From positions 434,001 through 498,000 of the forward strand of contig NZ_JACLZF010000002.1 in NCBI RefSeq assembly GCF_014243345.1: a stretch of 64,000 nucleotides of DNA. Reading direction: 5' to 3'. The notes beneath the pieces were generated by a model. It worked only from the letters and a program-made list of their open reading frames with translations. It had not been told where the DNA came from and searched no databases. Positions 41,991 through 50,285 of this stretch are shown here, one piece after another. Position numbers and translations under genes: made by a program. The stretch comes from Robiginitalea sp. SC105. Lineage in GTDB: Bacteria > Bacteroidota > Bacteroidia > Flavobacteriales > Flavobacteriaceae. The first letter of the stretch is position 1; the number at the start of each line of letters is the position of its first letter.

Positions 41991-44519
41991 TTACATGACA
42001 TGCCCGAAAAAGATGGCATTCATGAGCAACTTGTTCGTCCCATACCAGAACGCCCGGAAATTCGTGTTGTCCGTAAAGAGGATTACACGGCCCTGGCCCA
42101 TGCGGTTGACCTTAAAGGGGACGCTTCCGGAAATCAACGCGGCATTTTCTTCCGAGATATACCCACTCAGCAAGGGCGATTCCGTATAGCGGATCGGGTT
42201 GTCAAAACTGTTTTTTTCAGGGTCCAGGTAAATGTTGGTATTCCGGAACAGCGGGAGGCGGTCGTTCTTGTAGCCCCAGTTCACCGGATGGGACCGGTCC
42301 AGCCGGGCTTCGAATATGGCACCCCCGGTAACCTGGGCGCCTGAAAACTCGTCCCGCTGGTCAAACCGGAGGTTTTTGGCTACCAGGGTACTGTCCTTCC
42401 GGAAATTCAGCTTCATGAATTCGTTGGAGTTAAACCAATTGGCCACATTCCGGTACCCGATCAGCGTGCCCCCATCCCGGACCCATTCCTTGAGCTTTTT
42501 GGCAGCGCTTTCATCGACAGCCCCGGATCCCCAGGAACTCGGGATGATGATGTCGGTATAGCTGCTCAGATCGGCCCGGTTCAGGTAGTCCGTGTCGATT
42601 TTGGTCAGCTTCATCTGGTAGCGCGTATCAAACAGGTGCCAGATTTCCCCGGCATCGTAGGAGCGGATCCCGTCACCGACCAGGATGGCGACCTTTTGGG
42701 GCTTCAGGGCTTCGAATTCCCGGCTCCCCAGGTCGATGCCTGCCGTATGTCCCGTATGGGTCCCGTACACGGCAATACCGCTTCCGGCCGTCTCCTCCCG
42801 CAGGAGCTCGTAGATCTCCCCGGGATCCAAATCCTGATTCTGAACAGGCACCATGATGGTCCCGTAGTCGTAATCCCGCCCGTCCTGGCTGAACGGTTCC
42901 CGGGCTACCTTGGCCCGGAGCCCTTTGTTCAGGAGGGCGTTGAGCAGTTTTGGAGTGTAGTATTCGTGCCACTCGAAGAGGTAGGCATACTCACTGCGCT
43001 TGTCGACGCTGCCTCCCAGGGCCGGCAGCTGGTCCACCGGATCCCCGGACGAAGGCAGGCTGCTGACCTCTGAATAGTCCAGGTTGAAAGCCATGGGGAA
43101 GGTCCAGGCGGAAATATCGTAAAACAGGCTGTCCGTAAAGGAGGTGCGGGTTTCGAACATCGCCCGGATAAGCCGGGGGTTTTGTTGCTGAAGGGGGACG
43201 ACGTAGCCGTGGCCTTCCGTGTAGGTTTTGCCCCCGATCGTCTGCTGGCCGGAGATCGGGCGTACCTCGATCCGGTGCCGCCGCAGGATCTCTGCCAGGT
43301 GCCGGGCTTTGGCACCGTCCTTGGAATCGCCGAATACAAAGCCCCTGTTCCGGGAGGGCTCATTGCGCATGGCGGTATAGAATTCCCGCTGGTAGTCGAG
43401 CAGTTTGGTGCGCATGTTCCGCGCCGCCTCGATGGTGGAGAGGGCGGTGACAAACTGATTGCGAATGGTAAAGGGGAAGGTGAGCAGGCCGTTGTCGCTC
43501 TCCTGTATGTGGCCCCTGGAGCTGGCCTGCTCAAACAGAATGCCGATGCTGCCATTGACATCCGGGAAGGTAGACCCCTTGCCGTAATAATAGTCGTCGT
43601 AATCCTCTTCCGAGTAATACAGGGAACCTATTTCATTGAGCGCCTTGATATGGTAGGTGCCGATTTCCGCAGTCAGTTCCTGGTTGCGGTCCGGGGTCAG
43701 GGGGTGTACCCGGGTGGGTTCGCCCGGCTGGAAGAAGAAGGTGGAATTGGTGCCCATTTCGTGGTGGTCCGTCAGGATGTTGGGCTTCCAGTTATGGAAG
43801 GTCTCAATCCGGGCACGGCTTTCGGGGAGTTGTACCGGCAGCCAGTCCCTGTTGACGTCGAACCAGTAGTGGTTGGTGCGGCCCCCGGGCCACACTTCGT
43901 GGTATTCCCGCTCATTTTCGTCAGGGTTCAGGTTCATGCTCCGGTTCGTATTGGCCCAATAGGCAAACCGCTGCAGGCCATCCGGGTTAAAGCTGGGATC
44001 CATCAGGATGACCGTATGGCGGAGCATGTCCTCGATTTCCGGTCCCTGCGCTGCCGCAAGGTAATACGCATAGGCCAGGCCCGCATTGGCCCCACTGGGT
44101 TCGTTCCCGTGTACCGAAAACCCCTGGTATACCACTACGGGCATGGCGTCGAGGTCCAGGGATCCGGCCCCGGCTTCGGTCAGGGCCAGGTGCTGCCGGC
44201 GGATTTCCTCCAGGCGGTTGTGGTTTTCCGGGGCGGTTATGGTGAGCAGTAACAACGGGCGGTCTTCATAAGTTTTGCCGCGGTCTTCAATGGTGATGCG
44301 ATCGCTCACGCTGGCCAGCGTCTGCATGTACTGTACCAGCTTGTCATGGGTGATATGCCATTCGCCCACCTGGTGGCCCACCACGGATTCCGGTGTGGGG
44401 ATGTCCGGGTTGTAGCTGATATTCGAAGGCAGGTAATAATCCAGGCCCGGGACTTCCTGGGCCAGGGTAGTGGAGAGGGTCAGCAAGGTGGCGGTAATCA
44501 GGGTTGCCAGTTGTTTCAT
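41991..44519 (-). CDS. Secreted M14 family zinc carboxypeptidase
   Basis: 842 residues with a signal peptide (cleavage near STTLAQ). The M14 zinc site is SVHGNEPSG (His and Glu) with the later DHHEMGTNSTFFF; MNLNPDENEREYHE and WFDVNRDW are typical of the large bacterial M14 subgroup. The C-terminal third (from about 560) looks like a glutamine-amidotransferase-like fold (VAILVGDGIRSYD, DIIIPSSWGSGAVD). Likely peptide use in the periplasm or outer membrane. Convergent with the acyltransferase. Confidence 0.93.
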   Translation of the reverse strand: MKQLATLITATLLTLSTTLAQEVPGLDYYLPSNISYNPDIPTPESVVGHQVGEWHITHDKLVQYMQTLASVSDRITIEDRGKTYEDRPLLLLTITAPENHNRLEEIRRQHLALTEAGAGSLDLDAMPVVVYQGFSVHGNEPSGANAGLAYAYYLAAAQGPEIEDMLRHTVILMDPSFNPDGLQRFAYWANTNRSMNLNPDENEREYHEVWPGGRTNHYWFDVNRDWLPVQLPESRARIETFHNWKPNILTDHHEMGTNSTFFFQPGEPTRVHPLTPDRNQELTAEIGTYHIKALNEIGSLYYSEEDYDDYYYGKGSTFPDVNGSIGILFEQASSRGHIQESDNGLLTFPFTIRNQFVTALSTIEAARNMRTKLLDYQREFYTAMRNEPSRNRGFVFGDSKDGAKARHLAEILRRHRIEVRPISGQQTIGGKTYTEGHGYVVPLQQQNPRLIRAMFETRTSFTDSLFYDISAWTFPMAFNLDYSEVSSLPSSGDPVDQLPALGGSVDKRSEYAYLFEWHEYYTPKLLNALLNKGLRAKVAREPFSQDGRDYDYGTIMVPVQNQDLDPGEIYELLREETAGSGIAVYGTHTGHTAGIDLGSREFEALKPQKVAILVGDGIRSYDAGEIWHLFDTRYQMKLTKIDTDYLNRADLSSYTDIIIPSSWGSGAVDESAAKKLKEWVRDGGTLIGYRNVANWFNSNEFMKLNFRKDSTLVAKNLRFDQRDEFSGAQVTGGAIFEARLDRSHPVNWGYKNDRLPLFRNTNIYLDPEKNSFDNPIRYTESPLLSGYISEENAALISGSVPFKVNRMGQGRVILFTDNTNFRAFWYGTNKLLMNAIFFGHVM

Positions 44520-44638
44520 TGTGCAGTTGTGGTTTAAGCGGGGCCGCGGTGGCCCCCATTTGAATTAGCCGGCCCTAAAGATACGCAGCTGCCTGCGCAG
44601 CTGCAAACCGCCAGGTGGATTGCCTGATAAACGGCCAC

Positions 44639-44660
44639 AAAAAAGGCCCGGAACGGGCCT
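44639..44660 (-). terminator. Rho-independent terminator after DUF3276 gene
   Basis: In the minus direction AGGCCC-GTTCC-GGGCCT (44655-44660 with 44644-44649) is followed by TTTTTT. Ends transcription of the gene at 44683. Confidence 0.85.
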
Positions 44661-44682
44661 GAAAATAATTGTGTTAAGAGGG

Positions 44683-45054
44683 TCAGATATCGTCGAAATC
44701 CACATCGACGAATTTCCCGGTACCCTCCGTTGAGCCGTTTTGGGAGGCGTCCGCCGGATTGAAGTTTTTCTGGTGGCGTTCGGATATCACTTCCTCCCCC
44801 TTTTCATCGATAATGAAATCCGTCATTTCCCCCAGAATGTCGCGGAAGGCTTCAAAGTCTTCCTTGTAGAGGTAAATTTTGTGCTTTTTGTAATGAAACG
44901 AACCGTCATCGTGGGTGAATTTCTTACTCTCGGTAATCGTCAGGTAATAATCCCCGGCCCGTGTGCTGCGTACATCAAAGAAATAAGTGCGTCTGCCCGC
45001 CCGGAGAACTTTGGAATTAATCTCTTCCTGATCCATTAATTCGTTCTCGCTCAT
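44683..45054 (-). CDS. DUF3276 Pur-alpha-like nucleic-acid-binding protein
   Basis: 123 residues. The PUR domain appears as AGRRTYFFDVRSTRAGDYYL and GSFHYKKHKIYLYKEDFEAFRD, with an acidic C-terminal tail (VDVDFDDI). DUF3276 proteins are almost confined to Bacteroidota and bind single-stranded DNA or RNA; regulatory role is inferred from relatives. Lone gene with its own terminator; 75 bases from the ABC exporter gene. Confidence 0.92.
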   Translation of the reverse strand: MSENELMDQEEINSKVLRAGRRTYFFDVRSTRAGDYYLTITESKKFTHDDGSFHYKKHKIYLYKEDFEAFRDILGEMTDFIIDEKGEEVISERHQKNFNPADASQNGSTEGTGKFVDVDFDDI

Positions 45055-45129
45055 TTTTCGGTAATCTTTGGTAATGGTTAGTTAAAGTCACCAAAAATGT
45101 GAAAAAAATGCTAATAGCGCAACATTTTT

Positions 45130-46884
45130 CTAGTTTTCTTTGCCGGATAGCTGGTTGATATATAGCTCTTTGTAATAGCCTTCTGCCGCCATCAATTCCT
45201 CGTGTTTCCCCTGCTGGAGGATGCGGCCGTCCTCAAGGACGAGGATTTTGTCCGCATTGATGGCCGAAGAGATCCGATGGCTTACGATTATGGTCGTTTT
45301 ATCCTGCGAAGCTTTTTTAAGGTTGGCCAGGATGGCCTCCTCGGTTTCCGTATCTACGGCAGAGAGGCAATCGTCGAACAGGTAGATAACCGGGTCCTTC
45401 AAAAGTGCCCGGGCGATGGACACCCGTTGTTTCTGGCCCCCGCTCAGGGTAATCCCCCTTTCGCCCAGTACGGTCTGATATCCCTTTGCGAAGCCCTCGA
45501 TATTTTTGTCAACCACGGCCTGCCGGGCTGCTTCCCGGATCGCTTCTTCCCCGGCGCCTTCATCGCCAAACCGAATGTTGTTCTCGATGGTGTCCGAAAA
45601 GAGGAAGGCATCCTGGGGCACGGCCCCGATAGACGAACGCAGGGAATCCAGGTTGATTTCCTCAATCGGGGTATCGTCTATGCGGATGACCCCGTCACTC
45701 ACGTCATACAGGCGGGCAATCAGGTCGAGAATCGTGGATTTTCCGGAGCCGGTTTTACCCAGGATGGTCAGGGTTTCCCCGGGGTTGATGGAAAATGACA
45801 GGTGGCTCAGCGCCCTGATCCCGGTATCCGGATAGGTAAAGCTCACATCGTCAAATTCTATTTTGCCCCGGATCTTGACGGGAGGCGTGCCCGGGTCCCG
45901 GATTTCCGGTTCCTGGTCCAGGAATTCGTTGATCCTTTTCTGGGAGGCCTCGGCCCGCTGTACGATGGAGGTGAGCCAGCCGACGATGGCAACCGGCCAG
46001 GTAAGCATGTTCACATAGATGATGAATTCCAGGATGGTCCCGAGGCTACTGATTTCACCCCGGAAATACTGCATCCCCCCCACATAGATCACAAAGATGT
46101 TGCTCACCCCGATCAGGAGGATCATCAGGGGGAAAAACCAGGCGTTGACCTTGGCCAGGTCCATGCTTTTCTCCTTTCCCTCCAGTGCCAGTGCCCCGGC
46201 TTCCTGGTTGATACGGGGCTCCATGGCATAGGCCTTGATGACCGAAATACCGGAAAAAGACTCCTGGGCAAACGTCGACAGGGTAGACAGGAAAGCCTGA
46301 ACCTGGGTGGAGCGCTGGTGGATTATCCGGCTGATCCAGTAAATCAATACAGACAGCACCGGCAGCGGGACCAGGGCGTAAAAGGCAATGGTCGGGGCTT
46401 TGATAAACATAAGCGGGATCAGGCACGCAAACAGGGTGAGCGTTTGTATGCCGTACATGATTGCCGGACCCGCATACATGCGCACCTGGCTCACATCCTC
46501 GCTGATCCGGTTCATCAGGTCACCGGTCCGGTTGCTTTTGTAGAAACTGAGGTTCAGGCGCTGGTAGTGGTCGAACACCTCATTTTTCAGGTCGTATTCA
46601 ATGTAGCGGGAGACGTTGATGATCGTCTGCCGCATCAGGAAGGTGAAAAACCCGGAAAGCAGGGCTGCCCCAAAGATAATCGCGATGTATTCGAGGAGGT
46701 TGGACCGCGCTGCCTCCAGGGCCATCTCCCCGGCATTGTATTGCTCCACCACCTCCACGATATTCTTGACATAGGAGGGCATGACCAGTTGAAAAACCCT
46801 CGCAATAATGGTGATGATCACGCCCAGGAATAATTTGAGCCAGTACTTCCTGAAATACTTGTTGAGGTGCCTGAGTTCTTTCAT
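45130..46884 (-). CDS. ABC exporter, fused permease/ATPase (MsbA-like)
   Basis: 584 residues from the Met at 46884 (MKELRHLNKYFRKYWLK). Six-helix exporter domain (about 15-310) with NRTGDLMNRISEDVSQVRMY coupling segment, then the ATPase with Walker A GKTGSGKST, signature LSGGQKQRVSIAR and Walker B YLFDDCLSAVD. The Walker B Glu is replaced by Asp in FDDCLSA, a common variant in this group. Lipid or drug export is likely. Divergent from nusB. Confidence 0.94.
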   Translation of the reverse strand: MKELRHLNKYFRKYWLKLFLGVIITIIARVFQLVMPSYVKNIVEVVEQYNAGEMALEAARSNLLEYIAIIFGAALLSGFFTFLMRQTIINVSRYIEYDLKNEVFDHYQRLNLSFYKSNRTGDLMNRISEDVSQVRMYAGPAIMYGIQTLTLFACLIPLMFIKAPTIAFYALVPLPVLSVLIYWISRIIHQRSTQVQAFLSTLSTFAQESFSGISVIKAYAMEPRINQEAGALALEGKEKSMDLAKVNAWFFPLMILLIGVSNIFVIYVGGMQYFRGEISSLGTILEFIIYVNMLTWPVAIVGWLTSIVQRAEASQKRINEFLDQEPEIRDPGTPPVKIRGKIEFDDVSFTYPDTGIRALSHLSFSINPGETLTILGKTGSGKSTILDLIARLYDVSDGVIRIDDTPIEEINLDSLRSSIGAVPQDAFLFSDTIENNIRFGDEGAGEEAIREAARQAVVDKNIEGFAKGYQTVLGERGITLSGGQKQRVSIARALLKDPVIYLFDDCLSAVDTETEEAILANLKKASQDKTTIIVSHRISSAINADKILVLEDGRILQQGKHEELMAAEGYYKELYINQLSGKEN

Positions 46885-47013
46885 TAGCGCTTGGTCCCGG
46901 CAGGGCGGGGATTTGCCGCAGCCTGCGGACAAAGATAGCGGTTTGCTCCGGATGCGGATGTTATAAATATGATAAGATAGGGGCCGGGTGTGTGGCAACT
47001 CGGATGCAATTCC

Positions 47014-47021
47014 TATTTTTG
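47014..47021 (+). promoter_or_regulatory. -7 box of nusB
   Basis: TATTTTTG fits TAnnTTTG, 27 bases before ATG 47049. No -33 TTG at the usual spacing. Confidence 0.45.
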
Positions 47022-47048
47022 CCCCAGTATTTCAGCAAAGTTCTTTAC

Positions 47049-47993
47049 ATGCTAACGAGAAGGCAAATCCGGGTGAAAGTCATGCAGTGCATCTACGCTA
47101 TCACCCTGTCGCGCGACGGTTCCCTGGAGAAGCAGGAAAAATTCCTGAAACTAAGTATCGGGCAAACCTTTACATTATATATCCTGATGCTGGGTCTGTT
47201 GCGGGAGATCTACCTGATGGCCGCTTCCCACCATGAAAAAGGCCAGACCAAATACCTGAAGCACGACCCCTCCGGCCTCCCCGGCCCCGAAGCCCTGGCA
47301 GCGAACAGCGTCCTCCGGTACCTCGGGGAGCACAGCGGCCTGAAAGCGGCCATCGAAAAGCGAAAACTCCGGCAGTGGTACCTCAATGAGGAATACGTAA
47401 AGATCGTTTTCCGCCAGATCGCCGAAAGCCCGGAATACGCGGACTATGCCAGTGGAAGCACGGACTGGGAAACCGACCGGGACTTTGTGCTTGCCGTATT
47501 CCGGGAAATAATCGCACCCAATGAAAAAATCTACGAATTCCTGGAGGATGAGGGGATCACCTGGGTGGACGACATTCCCCTGGTGAATACCTTTATTGTC
47601 AAGCGCCTGGCCAAATTGAAGGAAGGCACCCCGGACGCCTACCTGCTGCCTCCCCTGCTCAAGAATTCGGAGGATATGGAATTCGCCATGGAACTCCTGC
47701 GGAAAACCCTGCTCAGGAACGAAGACCTGGAACAGGAAATTGAGGGGAAGACGCCAAACTGGGACAAGGAGCGCATTGCCGATATCGACGGGATCCTGCT
47801 GAAGATGGGGATTGCCGAGTTGCTTTATTTTCCCTCCATCCCGGAACGGGTCACCATCAACGAGTACCTGGAAATTGCCAAGGAATACTCCACCCCAAAG
47901 AGCAGTATCTTTATCAACGGCATCCTGGACAAGCTCATCCGGGATTACCGGGAGGCCGGGAAACTTAAAAAAACCGGTCGCGGACTGTTGTAA
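47049..47993 (+). CDS. nusB: Transcription antitermination factor NusB (long form)
   Basis: 314 residues, twice the E. coli protein; Bacteroidota NusB carries a long N-terminal extension. The NusB fold is in the second half (IADIDGILLKMGIAELLYFP, VTINEYLEIAKEYSTPKSSIFINGILDKL). It supports rRNA operon antitermination with NusE. ATG 47049 chosen because the promoter box excludes the longer frame. Followed by DUF1573 and yajC, an order often seen in flavobacteria. Confidence 0.93.
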   Translation: MLTRRQIRVKVMQCIYAITLSRDGSLEKQEKFLKLSIGQTFTLYILMLGLLREIYLMAASHHEKGQTKYLKHDPSGLPGPEALAANSVLRYLGEHSGLKAAIEKRKLRQWYLNEEYVKIVFRQIAESPEYADYASGSTDWETDRDFVLAVFREIIAPNEKIYEFLEDEGITWVDDIPLVNTFIVKRLAKLKEGTPDAYLLPPLLKNSEDMEFAMELLRKTLLRNEDLEQEIEGKTPNWDKERIADIDGILLKMGIAELLYFPSIPERVTINEYLEIAKEYSTPKSSIFINGILDKLIRDYREAGKLKKTGRGLL

Positions 47994-48005
47994 TCAAATA
48001 ATACT

Positions 48006-48013
48006 TATTTTTG
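48006..48013 (+). promoter_or_regulatory. -7 box of the DUF1573 gene
   Basis: TATTTTTG, 29 bases before ATG 48043, with a TTG at 47988-47990. It suggests a promoter internal to the nusB-yajC group. Confidence 0.45.
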
Positions 48014-48042
48014 CATCTAATTAATTAAAAAATAGCATAATC

Positions 48043-48525
48043 ATGAGAAAAGCGACAGTATTCCTAAGTGTGCTTGCAATAGCCGCCTTGTCTTCATGCA
48101 AGGATAAAGCTTCGGAGAAGATCAATGCGGAGAACGTGGAAGTTGCCGCCCAGCGGGACGAGGCTTCCAAAAGCATGGCCGCCATCACCTTCGACAACAA
48201 AGAATTCGACTTCGGAACCATTGAACAGGGTACCCCCCAGGAGACTTCCTTTGTATTCACCAACACCGGGAATGCCCCTCTGATTATTACCAATACGACC
48301 GCCAGCTGCGGATGCACCACGCCGGACGCCCCCATCAACCAGCCGATCGCTCCGGGGGAGAAAGGCGAGATCAAGGTTCGCTTCAACGGGAGCGGCAGCG
48401 GGCAGGTAACCAAAACGGTCACCGTGATGGCGAATACCGCCACCGGCCAGGAGATGCTCCGCATCAAAGCCTTCGTAAACCCCAAGGCGGGTGGAACGGC
48501 TGCGGTCGGTCCGGTCAAGAACTAA
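48043..48525 (+). CDS. DUF1573 lipoprotein
   Basis: 160 residues with a lipoprotein signal ending at Cys19 (ALSSC). The DUF1573 core is an immunoglobulin-like strand set: FDFGTIEQGTPQETSFVFTN, then NTTASCGCTTPDAP with the conserved CGC, and IKVRFNGSGSGQVTKTVTV. Periplasm-facing, function unknown, found next to yajC in many Bacteroidota. Confidence 0.93.
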   Translation: MRKATVFLSVLAIAALSSCKDKASEKINAENVEVAAQRDEASKSMAAITFDNKEFDFGTIEQGTPQETSFVFTNTGNAPLIITNTTASCGCTTPDAPINQPIAPGEKGEIKVRFNGSGSGQVTKTVTVMANTATGQEMLRIKAFVNPKAGGTAAVGPVKN

Positions 48526-48548
48526 CAAGCAGTTAAAACAACAACGGA

Positions 48549-48836
48549 ATGAGTGACCAAATCGGGCAGTTTTTGCCCATGATCCTGATTTTTGCAGTGG
48601 CGTATTTTTTTATGATCCGCCCGCAGATGAAACGCCAGAAGGACGAAAAGAAATTTGCCAAGGCCCTTAAAAAGGGCGACAAGATCGTTACCAAAAGCGG
48701 ATTGTACGGCAAGGTCGTGGACCTGAACGACAAGGATTTTTCCTGCATAATCGAAACCATGGCGGGCCGCATGAAATTTGACCGTTCGGCCATTTCCATG
48801 GAGATGAGCAAAAAGGCCAACGAGGCCAAGGAGTAG
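48549..48836 (+). CDS. yajC: Preprotein translocase subunit YajC
   Basis: 95 residues: a single N-terminal membrane helix (LPMILIFAVAYFFMIRPQMK) with the YajC motif RPQMKRQKDE, then GDKIVTKSGLYGKVVDLNDK. Assists SecDF in protein export. Followed by a strong terminator. Confidence 0.96.
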   Translation: MSDQIGQFLPMILIFAVAYFFMIRPQMKRQKDEKKFAKALKKGDKIVTKSGLYGKVVDLNDKDFSCIIETMAGRMKFDRSAISMEMSKKANEAKE

Positions 48837-48862
48837 GGAACACCTTCCGAATTCCAACTTTC

Positions 48863-48889
48863 AAACGCCGGTTTATCCGGCGTTTTTTT
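48863..48889 (+). terminator. Rho-independent terminator after yajC
   Basis: AAACGCCGG (48863-48871) pairs with CCGGCGTTT (48877-48885) around TTTAT, running into seven T residues. Confidence 0.92.
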
Positions 48890-48938
48890 ATGCCCGGCCA
48901 AATCTGTACCTTGTTTCCATATTCGAAACCTTTACACC

Positions 48939-50282
48939 ATGGTAACGCGCAGAAAATTTATCCGCAATGGGGCCCTGGGGGCTACTGCCACCGCCGCAGC
49001 TCTGTCTATCCCGGCACCACTCTGGAGCCGGGGCTCCCGTATCCTCGGGGCTAATGACCGTATCCGGGTCGGTTTGATCGGGTGCAACGGCATGGGTTTT
49101 TCGGACCTCAGTTCCATCCTGAAGTTGCCCGATGTGGAAGTGGCGGCCCTTTGCGACGTAGACCAGGGGGTCCTGGACCGCCGCATCGCCCAGCTCACCG
49201 AAGCCGGGCACCCGAAACCGAAGCGATACGGGGATTACCGGAAGCTACTGGGGGAAAAGGACATCGATGTGGTGCTCATCGGGACGCCGGACCACTGGCA
49301 TTGCCGGCAGTTGCTGGATGCCCTGGAAGCCGGAAAGGACGTATACTGCGAAAAACCCATCGCGAACTCTATTGAGGAATGCGACCGGATGCTGCAGGCG
49401 GTCAATTCCAGTGGCCGGATGGTGCAAATCGGACAGTGGCAGCGCAGCCAACCCCATTTTGTGGATGCCATTTCCTTTTTGCGGACCGGGGCCCTGGGCC
49501 CGGTGCGACTCGTTAAGGCCTGGGCCTACCAGGGCTGGATGCAGCCGGTGCCGAACCTCCCGGACGGCCCGGCACCTGAGGGCGTGGATTACGATATGTG
49601 GCTGGGGCCTGCCCCCATGCGCCCGTTTAATCCGAACCGGTTCCATTTTAATTTCCGCTGGTTCTGGGATTATGCGGGCGGGCTGATGACCGACTGGGGG
49701 GTCCACCTGATCGATTACGCGCTTTACGGCATGGAAGCCACCGACCCGAAATCGGTGCTGGCCTCCGGGGGTAAATTCGCCTATGCCGATGACGCATCGG
49801 AAACCCCGGACACGCTGCAGACGGTCTACGAATTTGAAGGTTTCAACCTGCTCTGGGAACACGCCACGGGAATTGACGGCGGGAACTACGGACGCAACCA
49901 CGGTATCGCCTTCATCGGGAACAATGGCACCCTGGTGCTCGACCGGGGCGGTTGGGAAGTAATCCCCGAAGTGGGACACGAAAGCTGGAGGCAGCTTCCG
50001 GACCAGCCCAAAATGGAAGCAATCCCCTTGCGCACCGCAGCCGGCAGTGGCCTGGACCTGCACACCCAGAATTTTGTGGAAGCGGTCCGCAACCGGGATT
50101 CAGGCATCCTGAAGGCCCCCATCGAGGTGGGTTATCATGCGGCCCGGGTCTCGCATATGGGGAACATCGCCTATAAGACGGGGAAAAAGCTGCACTGGGA
50201 TGCCCTGCAGGCAGCCTTTACAGATGCGGAGGCCAATGCCCTGATGCAGGCCACCTACCACAATGGATGGGAATTGAAATGA
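48939..50282 (+). CDS. Gfo/Idh/MocA family oxidoreductase, Tat-exported
   Basis: 447 residues. A twin-arginine signal (TRRKFIRNGALGATATAAAL) is followed by the NAD(P) fold VGLIGCNGMGFSD and the catalytic EKP (DVYCEKPIANS). The C-terminal half has DWGVHLIDYALYG with the family His. Exported MocA-type enzymes act on sugars or glycosides in Bacteroidota; the substrate is not evident and no glycan cluster is nearby. Its stop lies 3 bases from the cyclase gene stop. Confidence 0.92.
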   Translation: MVTRRKFIRNGALGATATAAALSIPAPLWSRGSRILGANDRIRVGLIGCNGMGFSDLSSILKLPDVEVAALCDVDQGVLDRRIAQLTEAGHPKPKRYGDYRKLLGEKDIDVVLIGTPDHWHCRQLLDALEAGKDVYCEKPIANSIEECDRMLQAVNSSGRMVQIGQWQRSQPHFVDAISFLRTGALGPVRLVKAWAYQGWMQPVPNLPDGPAPEGVDYDMWLGPAPMRPFNPNRFHFNFRWFWDYAGGLMTDWGVHLIDYALYGMEATDPKSVLASGGKFAYADDASETPDTLQTVYEFEGFNLLWEHATGIDGGNYGRNHGIAFIGNNGTLVLDRGGWEVIPEVGHESWRQLPDQPKMEAIPLRTAAGSGLDLHTQNFVEAVRNRDSGILKAPIEVGYHAARVSHMGNIAYKTGKKLHWDALQAAFTDAEANALMQATYHNGWELK

Positions 50283-50285
50283 TCT

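Noticed and set aside
43182-44252. Plus-strand frame opposite the M14 peptidase
   Set aside because: The minus-strand protein has a complete zinc site and signal peptide; the plus frame has neither domains nor a promoter.
45802-46833. Plus-strand frame opposite the MsbA-like exporter
   Set aside because: Shadow of a clear ABC transporter; residues look like reversed helices rich in His/Asp/Gly.
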